NCBI GenBank assembly: GCA_902525035.1
Contig: CABZFN010000003.1
Location: 1-64,000, forward strand
Direction: 5' to 3'
DNA from: an uncultured Alphaproteobacteria bacterium
GTDB taxonomy: Bacteria > Pseudomonadota > Alphaproteobacteria > HIMB59 > GCA-002718135
Length of the DNA stretch: 64,000 nt
Both the position numbers and the translations under genes were made by a program. Within the stretch, counting starts at the first letter, position 1. The number at the start of each line of letters is the position of its first letter. Shown here piece after piece: positions 33,651-43,135 of the stretch. The notes beneath the pieces are model-generated. The model was not told the origin of the DNA. It saw nothing but the letters and a program-made list of their open reading frames with translations, and made no database searches.

Positions 33651-34531
33651 TAGTTTGCCGCGTATTTATTTCTTAAATAAAATTCATAAAATGCCCATGG
33701 AGCAAGTATACATACAACTGAAATAAACATGATTATTGATGCTGCAAATGCTTGTCCTAAATTAGCTCTACTAAAAAAATTTTCCATAACATACATAGCG
33801 GGCGTAGTTGTTGCATAACCGGGACCACCAGATGTTAATGCTAAAATTAAATCATAAACTTTAACTACTCCAGCAGCAATTAGAACTATAGCTGTAACAA
33901 CCATTGGTCTAAGCATTGGTAGAATAACAAATAAATAAGATTTCCATTTTGCTACCCCTTCAATACTTAATGATTTCCAAATATCTTCATCGATACCTCT
34001 AAGACCTGCTAACATTAGAACCATCACAAATCCTGCGCCTTGCCAAACAGCAGCAATACAAACTGCATAAATTGCTAAATCTCTATTAACTAACCAATCA
34101 AGCTCAAACCAACCAAATCCCCACATATGCATTGAGTTTTCCAACCCAAAAGTTGGGTTTAGAACCCATTTCCAAACTAAGCCTGTTACAACAAATGACA
34201 TTGCGTAAGGGTATAAAAATATAGTTCTAAATAAACTCTCTCCTCTAATTTTTTGATCAATCAATACTGCGAGAAGAAAACCTATTACTAAACATCCAAT
34301 TGTAAATACAAAACCGTAGATAAAAATATTTTCAACTGCTACATCCCATTTTCTTTGTTTAAATAATCTTTCATACTGATCAAAACCGACATAGTTCATG
34401 ACAGGAACTAATTTGGAGTTAGTTAAAGAATAAACAAATGAATAGATAATGCATCCAACAAATACCGTTAATGATATCACAATCATAGGAAGCAAAGCTA
34501 TCATTGATGCAATATTTCTAAATAGGGGCAT
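33650..34531 (-). CDS. Sugar ABC transporter permease, MalF type
   Basis: Inner-membrane partner of the adjacent MalG-type permease, 293 residues with six predicted helices. The EAA-like loop is IWKSLSIEGVAKWKSYLFVILP near residue 180, given here by its core SIEGVAKWKSY; the usual EAA is replaced by KSL, as in some glucose-type systems. GGPGYATTTPAMYVME near residue 250 is typical. It follows the binding-protein gene after a 57-base gap holding a strong hairpin. Confidence 0.9.
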   Translation of the reverse strand: MPLFRNIASMIALLPMIVISLTVFVGCIIYSFVYSLTNSKLVPVMNYVGFDQYERLFKQRKWDVAVENIFIYGFVFTIGCLVIGFLLAVLIDQKIRGESLFRTIFLYPYAMSFVVTGLVWKWVLNPTFGLENSMHMWGFGWFELDWLVNRDLAIYAVCIAAVWQGAGFVMVLMLAGLRGIDEDIWKSLSIEGVAKWKSYLFVILPMLRPMVVTAIVLIAAGVVKVYDLILALTSGGPGYATTTPAMYVMENFFSRANLGQAFAASIIMFISVVCILAPWAFYEFYLRNKYAAN

Positions 34532-34551
34532 ATCTAAATTAATTAAATTTA

Positions 34552-34577
34552 TTAGAGCGGGTTTAAACCCGCTCTAA
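34552..34577 (-). terminator. 26-bp perfect palindrome between binding protein and permease
   Basis: The sequence is a perfect palindrome with a GAGCGGG arm, standing 11 bases after the binding-protein stop codon. It can form a GC-rich hairpin in the minus-strand mRNA. There is no clean U tract after it, so it is more likely a partial terminator or a 3' stabiliser that raises binding-protein mRNA over permease mRNA. Confidence 0.7.
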
Positions 34578-34588
34578 AATTAATATTT

Positions 34589-35833
34589 TTATAGTCCGCT
34601 TGTTAGAACGCCTTCTAAATCATCCATTGCTTGTGCAACAGTATAATTAGGGTCATTTCTAAATTCAGAGATAATATCACTCCACGCAGCAGTAAATGCC
34701 GGTGTATTCCAATCATCACTTTCTCTCATAATTGCATCAGGATTTTGAATTAAATCTAAACCCATTTGCATGCAAGCATCTGCAGCAGAAGTATCAACAT
34801 CAAGTCTCATTGGTAGAGAACCTTTAGCATTATTGAATTTAGCTTGTACAGTTGGATTAACCATCATACTTGCCATTGCTAGTTGAGTATCTTTTACTTT
34901 TGGATCATCATTTTTAGGGAAAACAAAAACGTCACCACCAAGAGCAACATATTTTTCTTTTCCTGGGATTACACATGAGTAATCTTTCATTGCTTCCATT
35001 CCAGCAACAGCGAATTCACCTCTTGCCCAATCTCCCATTACCTGCATAGCAGCTTTACCTTCAATGACCATTGCAGTTGTATCATTCCATAATCTTCCTG
35101 GAGAACCTTCATCAGTAAATTGATTTAATTCTCTGTAAGTATTTAAAACTGATTCAAACCTACCATCTCTAAATGCGTCAACATCTTTATCTCTATAAAC
35201 TGAACGCATTAATGGAAAACCCATTATTGAAGATGCAACAACATCAAACATTCCTGATTCTTGCCAACCTTGTCCACCAAGAGCTAAAGGAATAATTCCT
35301 GCTTCTTGTATTTTTGGTGCACCGGCTAAAAATTCTTCAAATGTTTGAGGAACTGGAAGACCAACTTGTTTATACACATCATTATTAATCCACATCCATT
35401 GCCAACTGTGAATGTTTACTGGTACACAATAAAATTCACCTTCAAATTCGCACGTTTCGATTAGTTCAGGTGGATAAATAAAATCTCTCCAACCTTCTGC
35501 AGATGCAACTTCTTCAAGTGATTGAAGTAAGCCCTGCTCAACTAAGTCTACAAATTGTTTTGAAATATTAAACTGTGCTGCAGTTGGAGGATTTCCTCCA
35601 ATAATTCTGTTTACAGTTGTTCCTCTTGCATTGTCTCCACCAGTAATAGCAGTATCAATCCAAGTATTACCCATCTCTTGCCAAGCTTCTGCAAATTGAG
35701 AGATAGCAGCTTGTTCTCCACCAGATGTCCACCAGTGAATAACTTCAGCTTCCATATGCCCTGCAGCTTTAGAAACGTTAGTAAAAGATAGAGGTAAAAA
35801 TAAAGTTAAAAGTATTGAAAAATATTTTTTCAT
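34589..35833 (-). CDS. Periplasmic sugar-binding protein, glucose/mannose type
   Basis: Solute-binding protein of a CUT1 ABC transporter, 414 residues. A signal peptide ends near SKA-AG (about residue 23). The mature protein begins AEVIHWWTSGGEQAA, then ITGGDNARGTTVNRIIGGNP and YCVPVNIHSWQWMW, which closely resemble glucose/mannose binding proteins of the GtsA type. Composition is less AT-driven than its neighbours, fitting high expression. A GGAGG ribosome site (35838-35842) sits four bases before the ATG. The 88-base gap upstream may hold a promoter, but I see no convincing pair of elements. Confidence 0.9.
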   Translation of the reverse strand: MKKYFSILLTLFLPLSFTNVSKAAGHMEAEVIHWWTSGGEQAAISQFAEAWQEMGNTWIDTAITGGDNARGTTVNRIIGGNPPTAAQFNISKQFVDLVEQGLLQSLEEVASAEGWRDFIYPPELIETCEFEGEFYCVPVNIHSWQWMWINNDVYKQVGLPVPQTFEEFLAGAPKIQEAGIIPLALGGQGWQESGMFDVVASSIMGFPLMRSVYRDKDVDAFRDGRFESVLNTYRELNQFTDEGSPGRLWNDTTAMVIEGKAAMQVMGDWARGEFAVAGMEAMKDYSCVIPGKEKYVALGGDVFVFPKNDDPKVKDTQLAMASMMVNPTVQAKFNNAKGSLPMRLDVDTSAADACMQMGLDLIQNPDAIMRESDDWNTPAFTAAWSDIISEFRNDPNYTVAQAMDDLEGVLTSGL

Positions 35834-35921
35834 TTTTCCTCCCTTTGATTAATTAATAAAGGACAATGAATATCTCAGTAATAAAGTCAACCAGTTAAAT
35901 TAACGCAATTTGATAGTAATA

Positions 35922-36875
35922 TTAAAGAAGGTTCAACCAATTAATTTCTTCTTGGCTCAGTTCAATATCAAGACAAGGGAGGGTTGTATCTAACTCTTTT
36001 ACAGATCTAGGGCCAATTAATGCAAAAGAAGGAAAAGACTGGTTTATGGTCCAGCTTGCTGCAATATTATGAGCAGAACAGCCTTTTTTATCAGCTAACT
36101 CCATAGCTCTTTTTTTTCTTTCTCTATTATCTTCACTATCATAGCAACTAATAGGGCCGCTTGAGTTCTCCCCTGGTGCTCGGTATGTCTCCGCCATAGT
36201 AATTTTATCTTCAATTTCTTGCGTTATATTATCAGGTAAAAAATAACCTCTTGCTTGACTAGACCAAGACATATGAGATTTTTGTGAAGAATTTAGGTAT
36301 GCCAATATCTCTTCAGTATTAGATGATAAGCAACCATTCCAAAGAGGCTTAATCATTTTAGCAAGTGCTAAATTATTATTTAAAATTGACATTTCTTGTT
36401 TATTATTTATTTCTGCCCATTCATTTGCTTCTTTAAATCTTTGTATTGTCCAATTTGAACCACCAAATATTTTAATTCTACCTTTTTCTTTTTCCTCATT
36501 CAAAACATCCATGAATTCATCAATTGGATAATCAGTATTATCTCGGTGCATGATATAAATATCAACATAATCTGTATTCATTCGTTCAAGAGAGATAGTT
36601 AATTGCTTTGAAATTGCTTCAGGATTACATTCAGGTGAATGCGCACCTTTGCCAAGTATTAAAACATCTTGTCTATTATTATTTTTTAACCATTCGCCAA
36701 AAACTTTTTCATGATTACCACCCCCATAAATAAATGCAGTATCAAAGATATTGCCACCAACTTCAATCCAATGATCCCATAACTTTGCAGCCTCATTGAT
36801 ATCATCTTGGTTATCACATCCCATAACAAGTTTAGAAATGTCTTTATTTATTCCTTCTATTCTACCGTATTTCAT
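35922..36875 (-). CDS. Aldo/keto reductase
   Basis: NAD(P)H-dependent oxidoreductase with a TIM-barrel fold, 317 residues. The catalytic tetrad is visible as Asp45, Tyr50 (FIYGGG), Lys76 (ILGKGAH) and His110 (YIMHRDN). ALIGPRSVKEL near the C-terminus belongs to the cofactor site. It overlaps the upstream Gfo/Idh gene by four bases and ends the second sugar operon. It may reduce or oxidise a keto-sugar intermediate; the substrate is unknown. Confidence 0.88.
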   Translation of the reverse strand: MKYGRIEGINKDISKLVMGCDNQDDINEAAKLWDHWIEVGGNIFDTAFIYGGGNHEKVFGEWLKNNNRQDVLILGKGAHSPECNPEAISKQLTISLERMNTDYVDIYIMHRDNTDYPIDEFMDVLNEEKEKGRIKIFGGSNWTIQRFKEANEWAEINNKQEMSILNNNLALAKMIKPLWNGCLSSNTEEILAYLNSSQKSHMSWSSQARGYFLPDNITQEIEDKITMAETYRAPGENSSGPISCYDSEDNRERKKRAMELADKKGCSAHNIAASWTINQSFPSFALIGPRSVKELDTTLPCLDIELSQEEINWLNLL

Positions 36876-37915
36876 ATTTCATCCTGCGGTAATTTATAAT
36901 TTACTTTTTCTCTCCATGCATCAAGAGCTTGAAGATTACCTAATGTATCTTCCCAAGTCATTGCTGGATGAGGTGGTTGTGTTTTTTCCTTTGCAATGCA
37001 TTGGCTTGCAAGTTCTCCTTCAAAAAAAAATAAATGTTCTGGTCCTTTAACATCAATTACTTCTTCATTGCCATTTTTATTAATAATGATTTTTGCATGA
37101 TAAGGACCTCCATCTCTTCCTGGCATCCATGGATTAGGTAATTCAATAGTACCTTTAGAACCTGTTATAACAGCATTGTTTTTCATACTTTCTCTAACTG
37201 CAGTTGAAACTTTTGCTTTAATTCCATTTTTAAATTCTAGATTAGCATGAGCAACTTCATCAACACCTGTTTCCCCTATTCTTGCTTCAGCATCAATAAA
37301 TTTAGGTTCTAAAAATTTTTCACCAGTTGCTACTCCTGCAATTAGTCTAGAAAATGAAATAGGATACAATCCTACATCAAGAATACCTCCTCCTGCTAAA
37401 CTTTTATTAAATAATCTGTGATCAGGAATTGTTTTACCTACATCAAAACCAAAGGAGGCTTCTATAGATGTTATATCACCTACCGTTTTATTTTTAATTA
37501 CTTCTAAAAGTTTTGGAATTTGCGGATGACAACGATACATAAAGCCTTCCATGTAAAAAACTCCAGCTTCTTTTACTGCCTCTATTATTTTTTTACCTTC
37601 TTTTAAATTAACAGCGCCTGGTTTTTCACAAAGAACATGCTTTCCTTTACCTGCAGCTTTTATAGTCCATTCAGCATGTAAAGTATGTGGTGTGGAAATA
37701 TAAATAGCATCTATATGTTCTGAATTTATTATATCATCATAATTATCAAATCTAAAATCAGGATGAATATCATATTTATCACCAAAGTTTTTACGGCGAT
37801 CATCATTTTTACTTGCTATACTTACCAGCTGCCCAGAATAAGAATCTTTTAGTCCATCAGCAAAAGCATTTGCTATACTTCCGGGACCTATTATACCCCA
37901 TTTTATTTTTTCCAT
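36872..37915 (-). CDS. Gfo/Idh/MocA family dehydrogenase, second copy
   Basis: NAD(P)-dependent sugar or diol dehydrogenase of about 347 residues. It starts MEKIKWGIIGPGSIANAFAD with the Rossmann glycine loop and has HVLCEKPGAVN with the EKP motif. It resembles the dihydrodiol/xylose-dehydrogenase branch more than the copy at 29796-30920. I use the ATG at 37915, seven bases after the permease stop; an in-frame ATG at 37939 would overlap the permease and add eight residues. It is coupled to the aldo/keto reductase. Confidence 0.87.
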   Translation of the reverse strand: MEKIKWGIIGPGSIANAFADGLKDSYSGQLVSIASKNDDRRKNFGDKYDIHPDFRFDNYDDIINSEHIDAIYISTPHTLHAEWTIKAAGKGKHVLCEKPGAVNLKEGKKIIEAVKEAGVFYMEGFMYRCHPQIPKLLEVIKNKTVGDITSIEASFGFDVGKTIPDHRLFNKSLAGGGILDVGLYPISFSRLIAGVATGEKFLEPKFIDAEARIGETGVDEVAHANLEFKNGIKAKVSTAVRESMKNNAVITGSKGTIELPNPWMPGRDGGPYHAKIIINKNGNEEVIDVKGPEHLFFFEGELASQCIAKEKTQPPHPAMTWEDTLGNLQALDAWREKVNYKLPQDEI

Positions 37916-37922
37916 TATATTA

Positions 37923-39752
37923 TTATCCTTTAACTGCACCTGCAGACAAACCTGCTATGTAGTATCTTTGTACAAATGCAAAAACAATTATAACTGGTAA
38001 TGAAGTTATAAACGCAAAAGCCATTGCCTGACCATATTGAGGTTCCTGACCGATACTTAATGCAAATACTTCGGTCATACCAAGAGTAATTGTATAATTT
38101 AAATCATCTCTCAAGATAATTAATGGCCATAAATAACTTCCCCATGACTGAACGAAGGTAATTATAGCTAATGTTGCAATTCCTGGCCAAACAAGAGGAA
38201 CTACAATTTGCCAAAAAACTCTAAATTCACCTGCTCCATCTGCTCTTGCAGCTTGAATAAGTTCATCTGGTACTGCTGATATAAACTGTCTCATCATAAA
38301 TATACCGATTGCTGGAGCCACAAATGGAATAATACATCCCATTAAGCTATCCATCATTCCCATTCTTCCAATTATTACGTACAGTGGTATCATGATGATT
38401 GGAAATGGAATCATTGCCGTTGCAATCATAAATAAGAATAAAGATTTTTTTCCTCTAAAATCATATTTTGCAAACGCATAACCAGCTAGAGTACAAAAGA
38501 ATATAGTTAATAAAGTTACTGCTACTGCAATTATAATTGAATTATAAATCCAAGCATAAGCAGGCCATTGAGTAAAAAGATTTGTAACATTATCCCAATT
38601 TGGGTTCTTAGACCAAAAAATTGGTGGATATGTCATTATTTCGGCAGTACTTTTTAAAGTAGAAGAAAACATGAATAGGTATGGTACAAGAGCAATTAAA
38701 CCAACTATACTAACTACTAAATTTAAACTTATTTTTCCAATGATTGGTCCTATAGGTTTCGCTTTAGAAGTTCTTTCTTTAACTGGAAAAATATTAGCTA
38801 TGAAATCAATAACTTTTGAAAGTATTTTTTCTATAAACGATTTTTCGGTATCTTTATTAACATTTGAAGCAAAAGTTCTTAATTGAAATAAAGAAATCAA
38901 TAAAATACATATAAACATAAAAACGCCAATCGCAGAACCAAAGCCAAGTCTAATTTGTGTGATACCTCTTTCCATCATGTAAACAACTATTGATTGAGCA
39001 TGTAATGGAACAGAATTTCCACTGTAAAAAACATATACATCCTCAAATATTTGGAATGATCCTATTGAAACAATTACAACCACAAAAAGTGTGACAGGGG
39101 CTAGTTGAGGAATCGTTACATACCAAAACTGATGCCAAGCATTTGCACCATCGAGCTTTGCAGCTTCATATAATGTTTTATCTATAAACTGAAGGCCTGC
39201 TAAAAAATAAATACTCGTTAAACCAGTCCATCTCCAAACTATAAGCATCATAATAGACCACTTTGAAGTGGCAGAAGACTCAACCCAATCTATTGCTTCC
39301 ACTCCTAAAAAACTTAAACCATAATTCAGAATTCCAAATTCATTGTTTAATATCATTTTAAACGTAAGTGCTGAAGCTACTACTGAAGTAACTATTGGAG
39401 AAAAGAAAATAATTCTCCAAACTGGTTTTAATTTAAGGCTTGCAGAATTTAATGCCAAAGCTAAAAGAAGAGCTAATGGTATAGTTATAAAAACACTTCC
39501 CGCACTATAAAAAACTGTGTTATAAAAAGTTTCCCAAAATACCTGATCTTTAAAAAATAAATATTCAAAATTACCCCAACCTCTAAATTTAGGAAGCTTT
39601 ACGCCTTTCCATTTATAAAAAGCTAAAATAAATGATGCAATTGTTGGAATTAAGAAGAAAATAGTAAAAATAATGTAAAAAGGAGAAATAAAAAAATAGG
39701 GCGCTGCCTTTTCTGATCTAAACCTTTTTTTTCTTATTATTGTTGTTGTCAT
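37923..39752 (-). CDS. Fused MalF-MalG sugar ABC permease
   Basis: Single 609-residue protein containing both CUT1 permease subunits. Residues about 20-300 form a MalF-type unit with the ATPase-contact loop YEAAKLDGANAWHQFWYV near residue 190. A charged linker (about 300-340: KDTEKSFIEKILSKV, KERTSKAKP) follows. Residues about 340-609 form a MalG-type unit with loop IQAARADGAGEFRVFWQ and the MalG-like C-terminus YYIAGLSAGAVKG. No stop codon or frameshift interrupts it. Permeases of this family are normally two genes. There is no ATPase gene in its own operon. Confidence 0.92.
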   Translation of the reverse strand: MTTTIIRKKRFRSEKAAPYFFISPFYIIFTIFFLIPTIASFILAFYKWKGVKLPKFRGWGNFEYLFFKDQVFWETFYNTVFYSAGSVFITIPLALLLALALNSASLKLKPVWRIIFFSPIVTSVVASALTFKMILNNEFGILNYGLSFLGVEAIDWVESSATSKWSIMMLIVWRWTGLTSIYFLAGLQFIDKTLYEAAKLDGANAWHQFWYVTIPQLAPVTLFVVVIVSIGSFQIFEDVYVFYSGNSVPLHAQSIVVYMMERGITQIRLGFGSAIGVFMFICILLISLFQLRTFASNVNKDTEKSFIEKILSKVIDFIANIFPVKERTSKAKPIGPIIGKISLNLVVSIVGLIALVPYLFMFSSTLKSTAEIMTYPPIFWSKNPNWDNVTNLFTQWPAYAWIYNSIIIAVAVTLLTIFFCTLAGYAFAKYDFRGKKSLFLFMIATAMIPFPIIMIPLYVIIGRMGMMDSLMGCIIPFVAPAIGIFMMRQFISAVPDELIQAARADGAGEFRVFWQIVVPLVWPGIATLAIITFVQSWGSYLWPLIILRDDLNYTITLGMTEVFALSIGQEPQYGQAMAFAFITSLPVIIVFAFVQRYYIAGLSAGAVKG

Positions 39753-39761
39753 AAAATTAAA

Positions 39762-39787
39762 TTCAGCAGGAATTTAATCCTGCTGAA
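39762..39787 (-). terminator. 10-bp hairpin between second binding protein and fused permease
   Basis: Arms 39762-39771 and 39778-39787 (TTCAGCAGGA and its complement) flank a six-base loop. It lies 16 bases after the binding-protein stop codon. The minus strand continues with a T-rich stretch, so partial termination before the permease is plausible. Confidence 0.7.
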
Positions 39788-39803
39788 AGATATTTAATTT
39801 AAC

Positions 39804-41057
39804 TTACATGAAGTCAATTTCAGCTTCAACGGTATCAACAAATTTTTCAAATGTTTCTTCCGCACTTAAGTCACCTGATGCAAATGATGCCATTAATTCA
39901 CCACTTACTCTATCAACAATTGCACGTCCAACATGTTGATAATCATCAGCTGTATAATCAGATACTGTAATAAATGGTTCAGCAAATTTTTGCCCTCCGT
40001 AGAATTCAAATTCTTTATCTTTAATTCTAGGATCATTTAATGCATCTAACAATGTAGGCATTCCACCAAAAAATTCATATTTTTTGATCTGTCCTTCATA
40101 AGAAAAATAAGCCATTTCAAGAAGTTTTTTGGCAACATCTGGAGCTTCAGATGTTTTGTGTATAGCAAAACCTGTTCCTCCCCAGTGCATTGATTTATAA
40201 CCATCTGCAGTCCACTTAGGAATTGGAGCAACTCTCCATTGTCCTGATTGAGTATCTGCTACTGCTGGTTGTAAACAGCAATTATTATACCAATCTGGCA
40301 TCATTGAACCAACAGCCTCACCACTTTTGTATAAAACTCCAGGAGTTTGACCCCAGAAGTCTGTAGTATAGTTAATGACTCCTGTAGCATAAGCTTCTTC
40401 ATAGAATTTAAGTACCATCATTAACTTATCTTCATCGACTTCAAAGTCTCCATCCTCATTGAAAAAACTTCCACCTGCTTGTTGATACAAGTTAGTAAAT
40501 CTCATATCGCTTAACCACATGGATACACCATCTTTAGCTAAAATTTTTCCAGTTTCCATGAATTCATCCCATGTTTCAGGAACGCCTACACCATATTTTT
40601 CAAAAATAGCTGGTTGATAATAGTAAACTATGTAGCAACCTTCACTTTCAATTGCGTAGATTTCTCCATCTGAATGTGTCCATGCAGCAACTTTTCCAGG
40701 ATTCCATTGTGACATATCTCCATACATATCCGTTAAAGGAAGAAAGTTATCAGAGATAATATCATCTGCCATGTATAATCCAAACCCACTTATTTCGATT
40801 CCAAATAAGTCAGGGTGATCTGTGCCTGATCCAATAGCAGTTAAACTACTTGTATGATGATCAGGTTGAACCTGAAAATCAAAATTAATATTGTCATCCG
40901 GGAACTCAGCGCGAATGTCTTCTAAAAAAGAATTGTAGTAATCAACATATAATTGATTGTGAGTCCACATAGATAAAGTAATATCTCTTGCACTTGCAGC
41001 TGATTGTAAACCAACTACAAAAACAAGAGAAAGAATTAAGGATTTAATTAATTTCAT
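39804..41057 (-). CDS. Periplasmic sugar-binding protein of the second CUT1 system
   Basis: Extracellular solute-binding protein family 1, 417 residues from the ATG at 41057. This start is chosen because GGAGG (41064-41068) lies six bases upstream and because it leaves a clean signal peptide (MKLIKSLILSLVFVVG, cleaved after SASA-type AASA). The mature protein begins RDITLSMWTHNQ and has PETWDEFMETGKIL, typical of the fold. Ligand unknown; no close substrate-specific motif is evident. Neighbouring Gfo/Idh and aldo/keto genes suggest a sugar that is oxidised early. Confidence 0.88.
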   Translation of the reverse strand: MKLIKSLILSLVFVVGLQSAASARDITLSMWTHNQLYVDYYNSFLEDIRAEFPDDNINFDFQVQPDHHTSSLTAIGSGTDHPDLFGIEISGFGLYMADDIISDNFLPLTDMYGDMSQWNPGKVAAWTHSDGEIYAIESEGCYIVYYYQPAIFEKYGVGVPETWDEFMETGKILAKDGVSMWLSDMRFTNLYQQAGGSFFNEDGDFEVDEDKLMMVLKFYEEAYATGVINYTTDFWGQTPGVLYKSGEAVGSMMPDWYNNCCLQPAVADTQSGQWRVAPIPKWTADGYKSMHWGGTGFAIHKTSEAPDVAKKLLEMAYFSYEGQIKKYEFFGGMPTLLDALNDPRIKDKEFEFYGGQKFAEPFITVSDYTADDYQHVGRAIVDRVSGELMASFASGDLSAEETFEKFVDTVEAEIDFM

Positions 41058-41157
41058 CATTTTCCTCCATTTATAATAAAACATAAAATTAATTTGGACA
41101 AAAAATCAAGTAAAATTAACTTTTTAATCATTTTTAATTATTTGATATTTTACATAA

Positions 41158-41979
41158 TTATGGAGATAGTACCTTTTCATGCGGCATTATAATTTTCTGT
41201 TGATACTTGGTAACTCTTTTTAACAGGTTTTTTGAAGGTCTATATGGATGTCTAAAAAAACCCCAAGAAGGTCCATATCTGTAAACAACTATTCTTCTTT
41301 CTCCCTTATTTGTTCTTTTTGCAGATCCATGACAAAGTGAGTCGACAAATAATAATCCATCACCTGCTTTTAAGTAGATTTCTTTTGAAGCAGTCATATT
41401 GTCAGCAGATGTAACTTTTCCTTTTTTCATGGAATGTTTTTCAAATTGTGGATGACGTATATTTGATTTATGAGATGAAGGTATAATTACTGTTCCGCCA
41501 TCTCCTTGATCAATATCTTTTAAAGCTAATAAAATGTTAACCTGTCCGCAATGAAACTTACCATCTTGAAATCTATAATGATTTCTTTGAAGAGCTTCGT
41601 GGTGACCAGAATGAATTCCTATCGCTTCACCTGGTCCTCTTATGTTAGCAAAGTTTTCATCAATAAATATAGGGCCGTGATGTTGATCAAAAGTATCTTT
41701 GCCACCAACGAAATGAAGCATATGATTAATCCAAGATGGATGATCAATCAATTTTTCAAATGGTTTGCCTGCTTCATAAATTTGCTGAAGATTAAGACCT
41801 TCTTTTCCACCATAATTATGACCATGAACATGTCCTGCCCATTCATTATTTTTTATATTTTTTAATGTATCTAAAATTTTATTAAGATCTTTCAATTCTT
41901 TTTTATTTAAAGCATTTTTAATTATTAAATACCCATTTAGATCGAATAAATACTCATCAAGCTTAGAAACTTTTTTCAT
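41158..41979 (-). CDS. PhyH-family 2-oxoglutarate dioxygenase-like protein with HxG motif
   Basis: Phytanoyl-CoA dioxygenase superfamily protein of 273 residues with a predicted double-stranded beta-helix. The distal iron ligand appears as His217 (DSLCHGSAKR) and the 2-oxoglutarate-binding Arg as 228 or 229 (GERRIVVYRYG). At the proximal site, where PhyH enzymes have HxD, the sequence is His123-Ser-Gly125 (GIHSGHHEA). An acidic ligand may be absent, as in iron/2-oxoglutarate halogenases, or the ligand may be another residue nearby. A close paralogue with the same HSG lies at 44411-45244. It is between aldolase and the second binding-protein gene on the same strand. Substrate unknown. Confidence 0.82.
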   Translation of the reverse strand: MKKVSKLDEYLFDLNGYLIIKNALNKKELKDLNKILDTLKNIKNNEWAGHVHGHNYGGKEGLNLQQIYEAGKPFEKLIDHPSWINHMLHFVGGKDTFDQHHGPIFIDENFANIRGPGEAIGIHSGHHEALQRNHYRFQDGKFHCGQVNILLALKDIDQGDGGTVIIPSSHKSNIRHPQFEKHSMKKGKVTSADNMTASKEIYLKAGDGLLFVDSLCHGSAKRTNKGERRIVVYRYGPSWGFFRHPYRPSKNLLKRVTKYQQKIIMPHEKVLSP

Positions 41980-41999
41980 AAGGATATTTTGAAGTAAAA

Positions 42000-42022
42000 T
42001 TTTAATCTTTTCAAGATTAAAA
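42000..42022 (-). terminator. Weak AT-rich hairpin after aldolase
   Basis: Ten-base complementary arms (42000-42009, 42013-42022) with a three-base loop start four bases after the aldolase stop codon, and U residues follow on the minus strand. Only one G-C pair is present, so any terminator would be weak. Confidence 0.4.
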
Positions 42023-42025
42023 AAT

Positions 42026-43090
42026 TTAATTTATAACGGCTTTAAATTCTCCATCTTTATATCTGGTAGCCATTTCTCCAAGTGAAAGTGAGTTAATTGA
42101 AGTCGCGTTACCAGCAGTGCCAAATTCTTGAAGTCTGCTCTTAACAACTTCTTTCATTGCATCTTTAGAAAGAAGTAAATATTTACGAGGATCAAATTGT
42201 GATGGATTTTCATTAAAATATTTCCTCACAGCAGCTGTAGCTGCTAATCGAAGATCTGTATCGACATTAACTTTTCTAACACCATATTTAATACCTTCTT
42301 GAATCTCAGAAACAGGTACACCATAGGTTTCTTTTATTTTTCCACCAAATTCATTAATAGTTTTTATTAAGTCTTGTGGTACAGAAGATGATCCATGCAT
42401 AACCAAGTGGGTATTTGGAAGTCTTGAATGTATTTCTTTAATTCTATCGATTGCTAAAATATCACCTGTAGGTGGTCTAGAAAATTTATATGCACCGTGA
42501 CTTGTTCCTATAGCGATTGCTAGAGCATCAACATTTGTTGCTTTAACAAAATCTGATGCTTCATCTGGATCCGTTAAAAGTTGATCGCGATCAAGCTTAC
42601 CTTCAGCTCCAACACCATCTTCTTTTTCGCCAGTCCCAGTTTCTAAAGAGCCTAAACATCCAATCTCACCTTCAACAGAAACTCCCAATGCATGTGCCAT
42701 GTCTGTAGTTTCTCTTGTAACTCTAACATTATAATCAAAATCTGAAGGTGTTTTTTGATCATCCAATAAAGAACCATCCATCATCACAGAAGTAAAACCA
42801 AGATCGATACAATTTTTACAATCTGATGGAGAACCACCATGATCTTGATGGAGAACAGTTGGTATGTCTGAAAACTCGTCCATTGCTGCTTCAACTAATT
42901 TTTTAACAAAAATTGGTCCAGCATATCTTCTAGCAGCACCAGACGCTTGCAGAATTACAGGACTATTTAATTCTTTAGCCCCTTCCATAATTGCTCTAAT
43001 TGCTTCTAAATTATTTACATTAAATGCAGGTACACCATAATTATTTTCAGCTGCATGATCTAATAGTTGTCTAAGCGAGATTAATGACAT
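42026..43090 (-). CDS. fba: Class II fructose-1,6-bisphosphate aldolase
   Basis: Zinc aldolase of glycolysis and gluconeogenesis, 354 residues from the ATG at 43090 ([19 protein letters not shown], the family's usual N-terminus); an upstream ATG at 43111 is less likely. The active-site VLHQDHGGS supplies Asp83 and zinc ligand His84, with further ligands in [12 protein letters not shown] and VMHGSSS. It has the longer class IIB insert, fitting the Calvin-cycle subtype name, though no Calvin-cycle genes are near. It links the sugar-uptake block to central metabolism. It diverges from the MFS gene by 45 bases. Confidence 0.95.
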   Translation of the reverse strand: MSLISLRQLLDHAAENNYGVPAFNVNNLEAIRAIMEGAKELNSPVILQASGAARRYAGPIFVKKLVEAAMDEFSDIPTVLHQDHGGSPSDCKNCIDLGFTSVMMDGSLLDDQKTPSDFDYNVRVTRETTDMAHALGVSVEGEIGCLGSLETGTGEKEDGVGAEGKLDRDQLLTDPDEASDFVKATNVDALAIAIGTSHGAYKFSRPPTGDILAIDRIKEIHSRLPNTHLVMHGSSSVPQDLIKTINEFGGKIKETYGVPVSEIQEGIKYGVRKVNVDTDLRLAATAAVRKYFNENPSQFDPRKYLLLSKDAMKEVVKSRLQEFGTAGNATSINSLSLGEMATRYKDGEFKAVIN

Positions 43091-43135
43091 ATGGAATATC
43101 TTCTTAAACATTAAAAAAATTAATTCAACAATACA

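Noticed and set aside
41058-41157. Promoter for the second binding protein (TTGTCC-17-TATTAT)
   Set aside because: The predicted start would fall at the Shine-Dalgarno, removing the clear GGAGG leader, so the match is probably chance.
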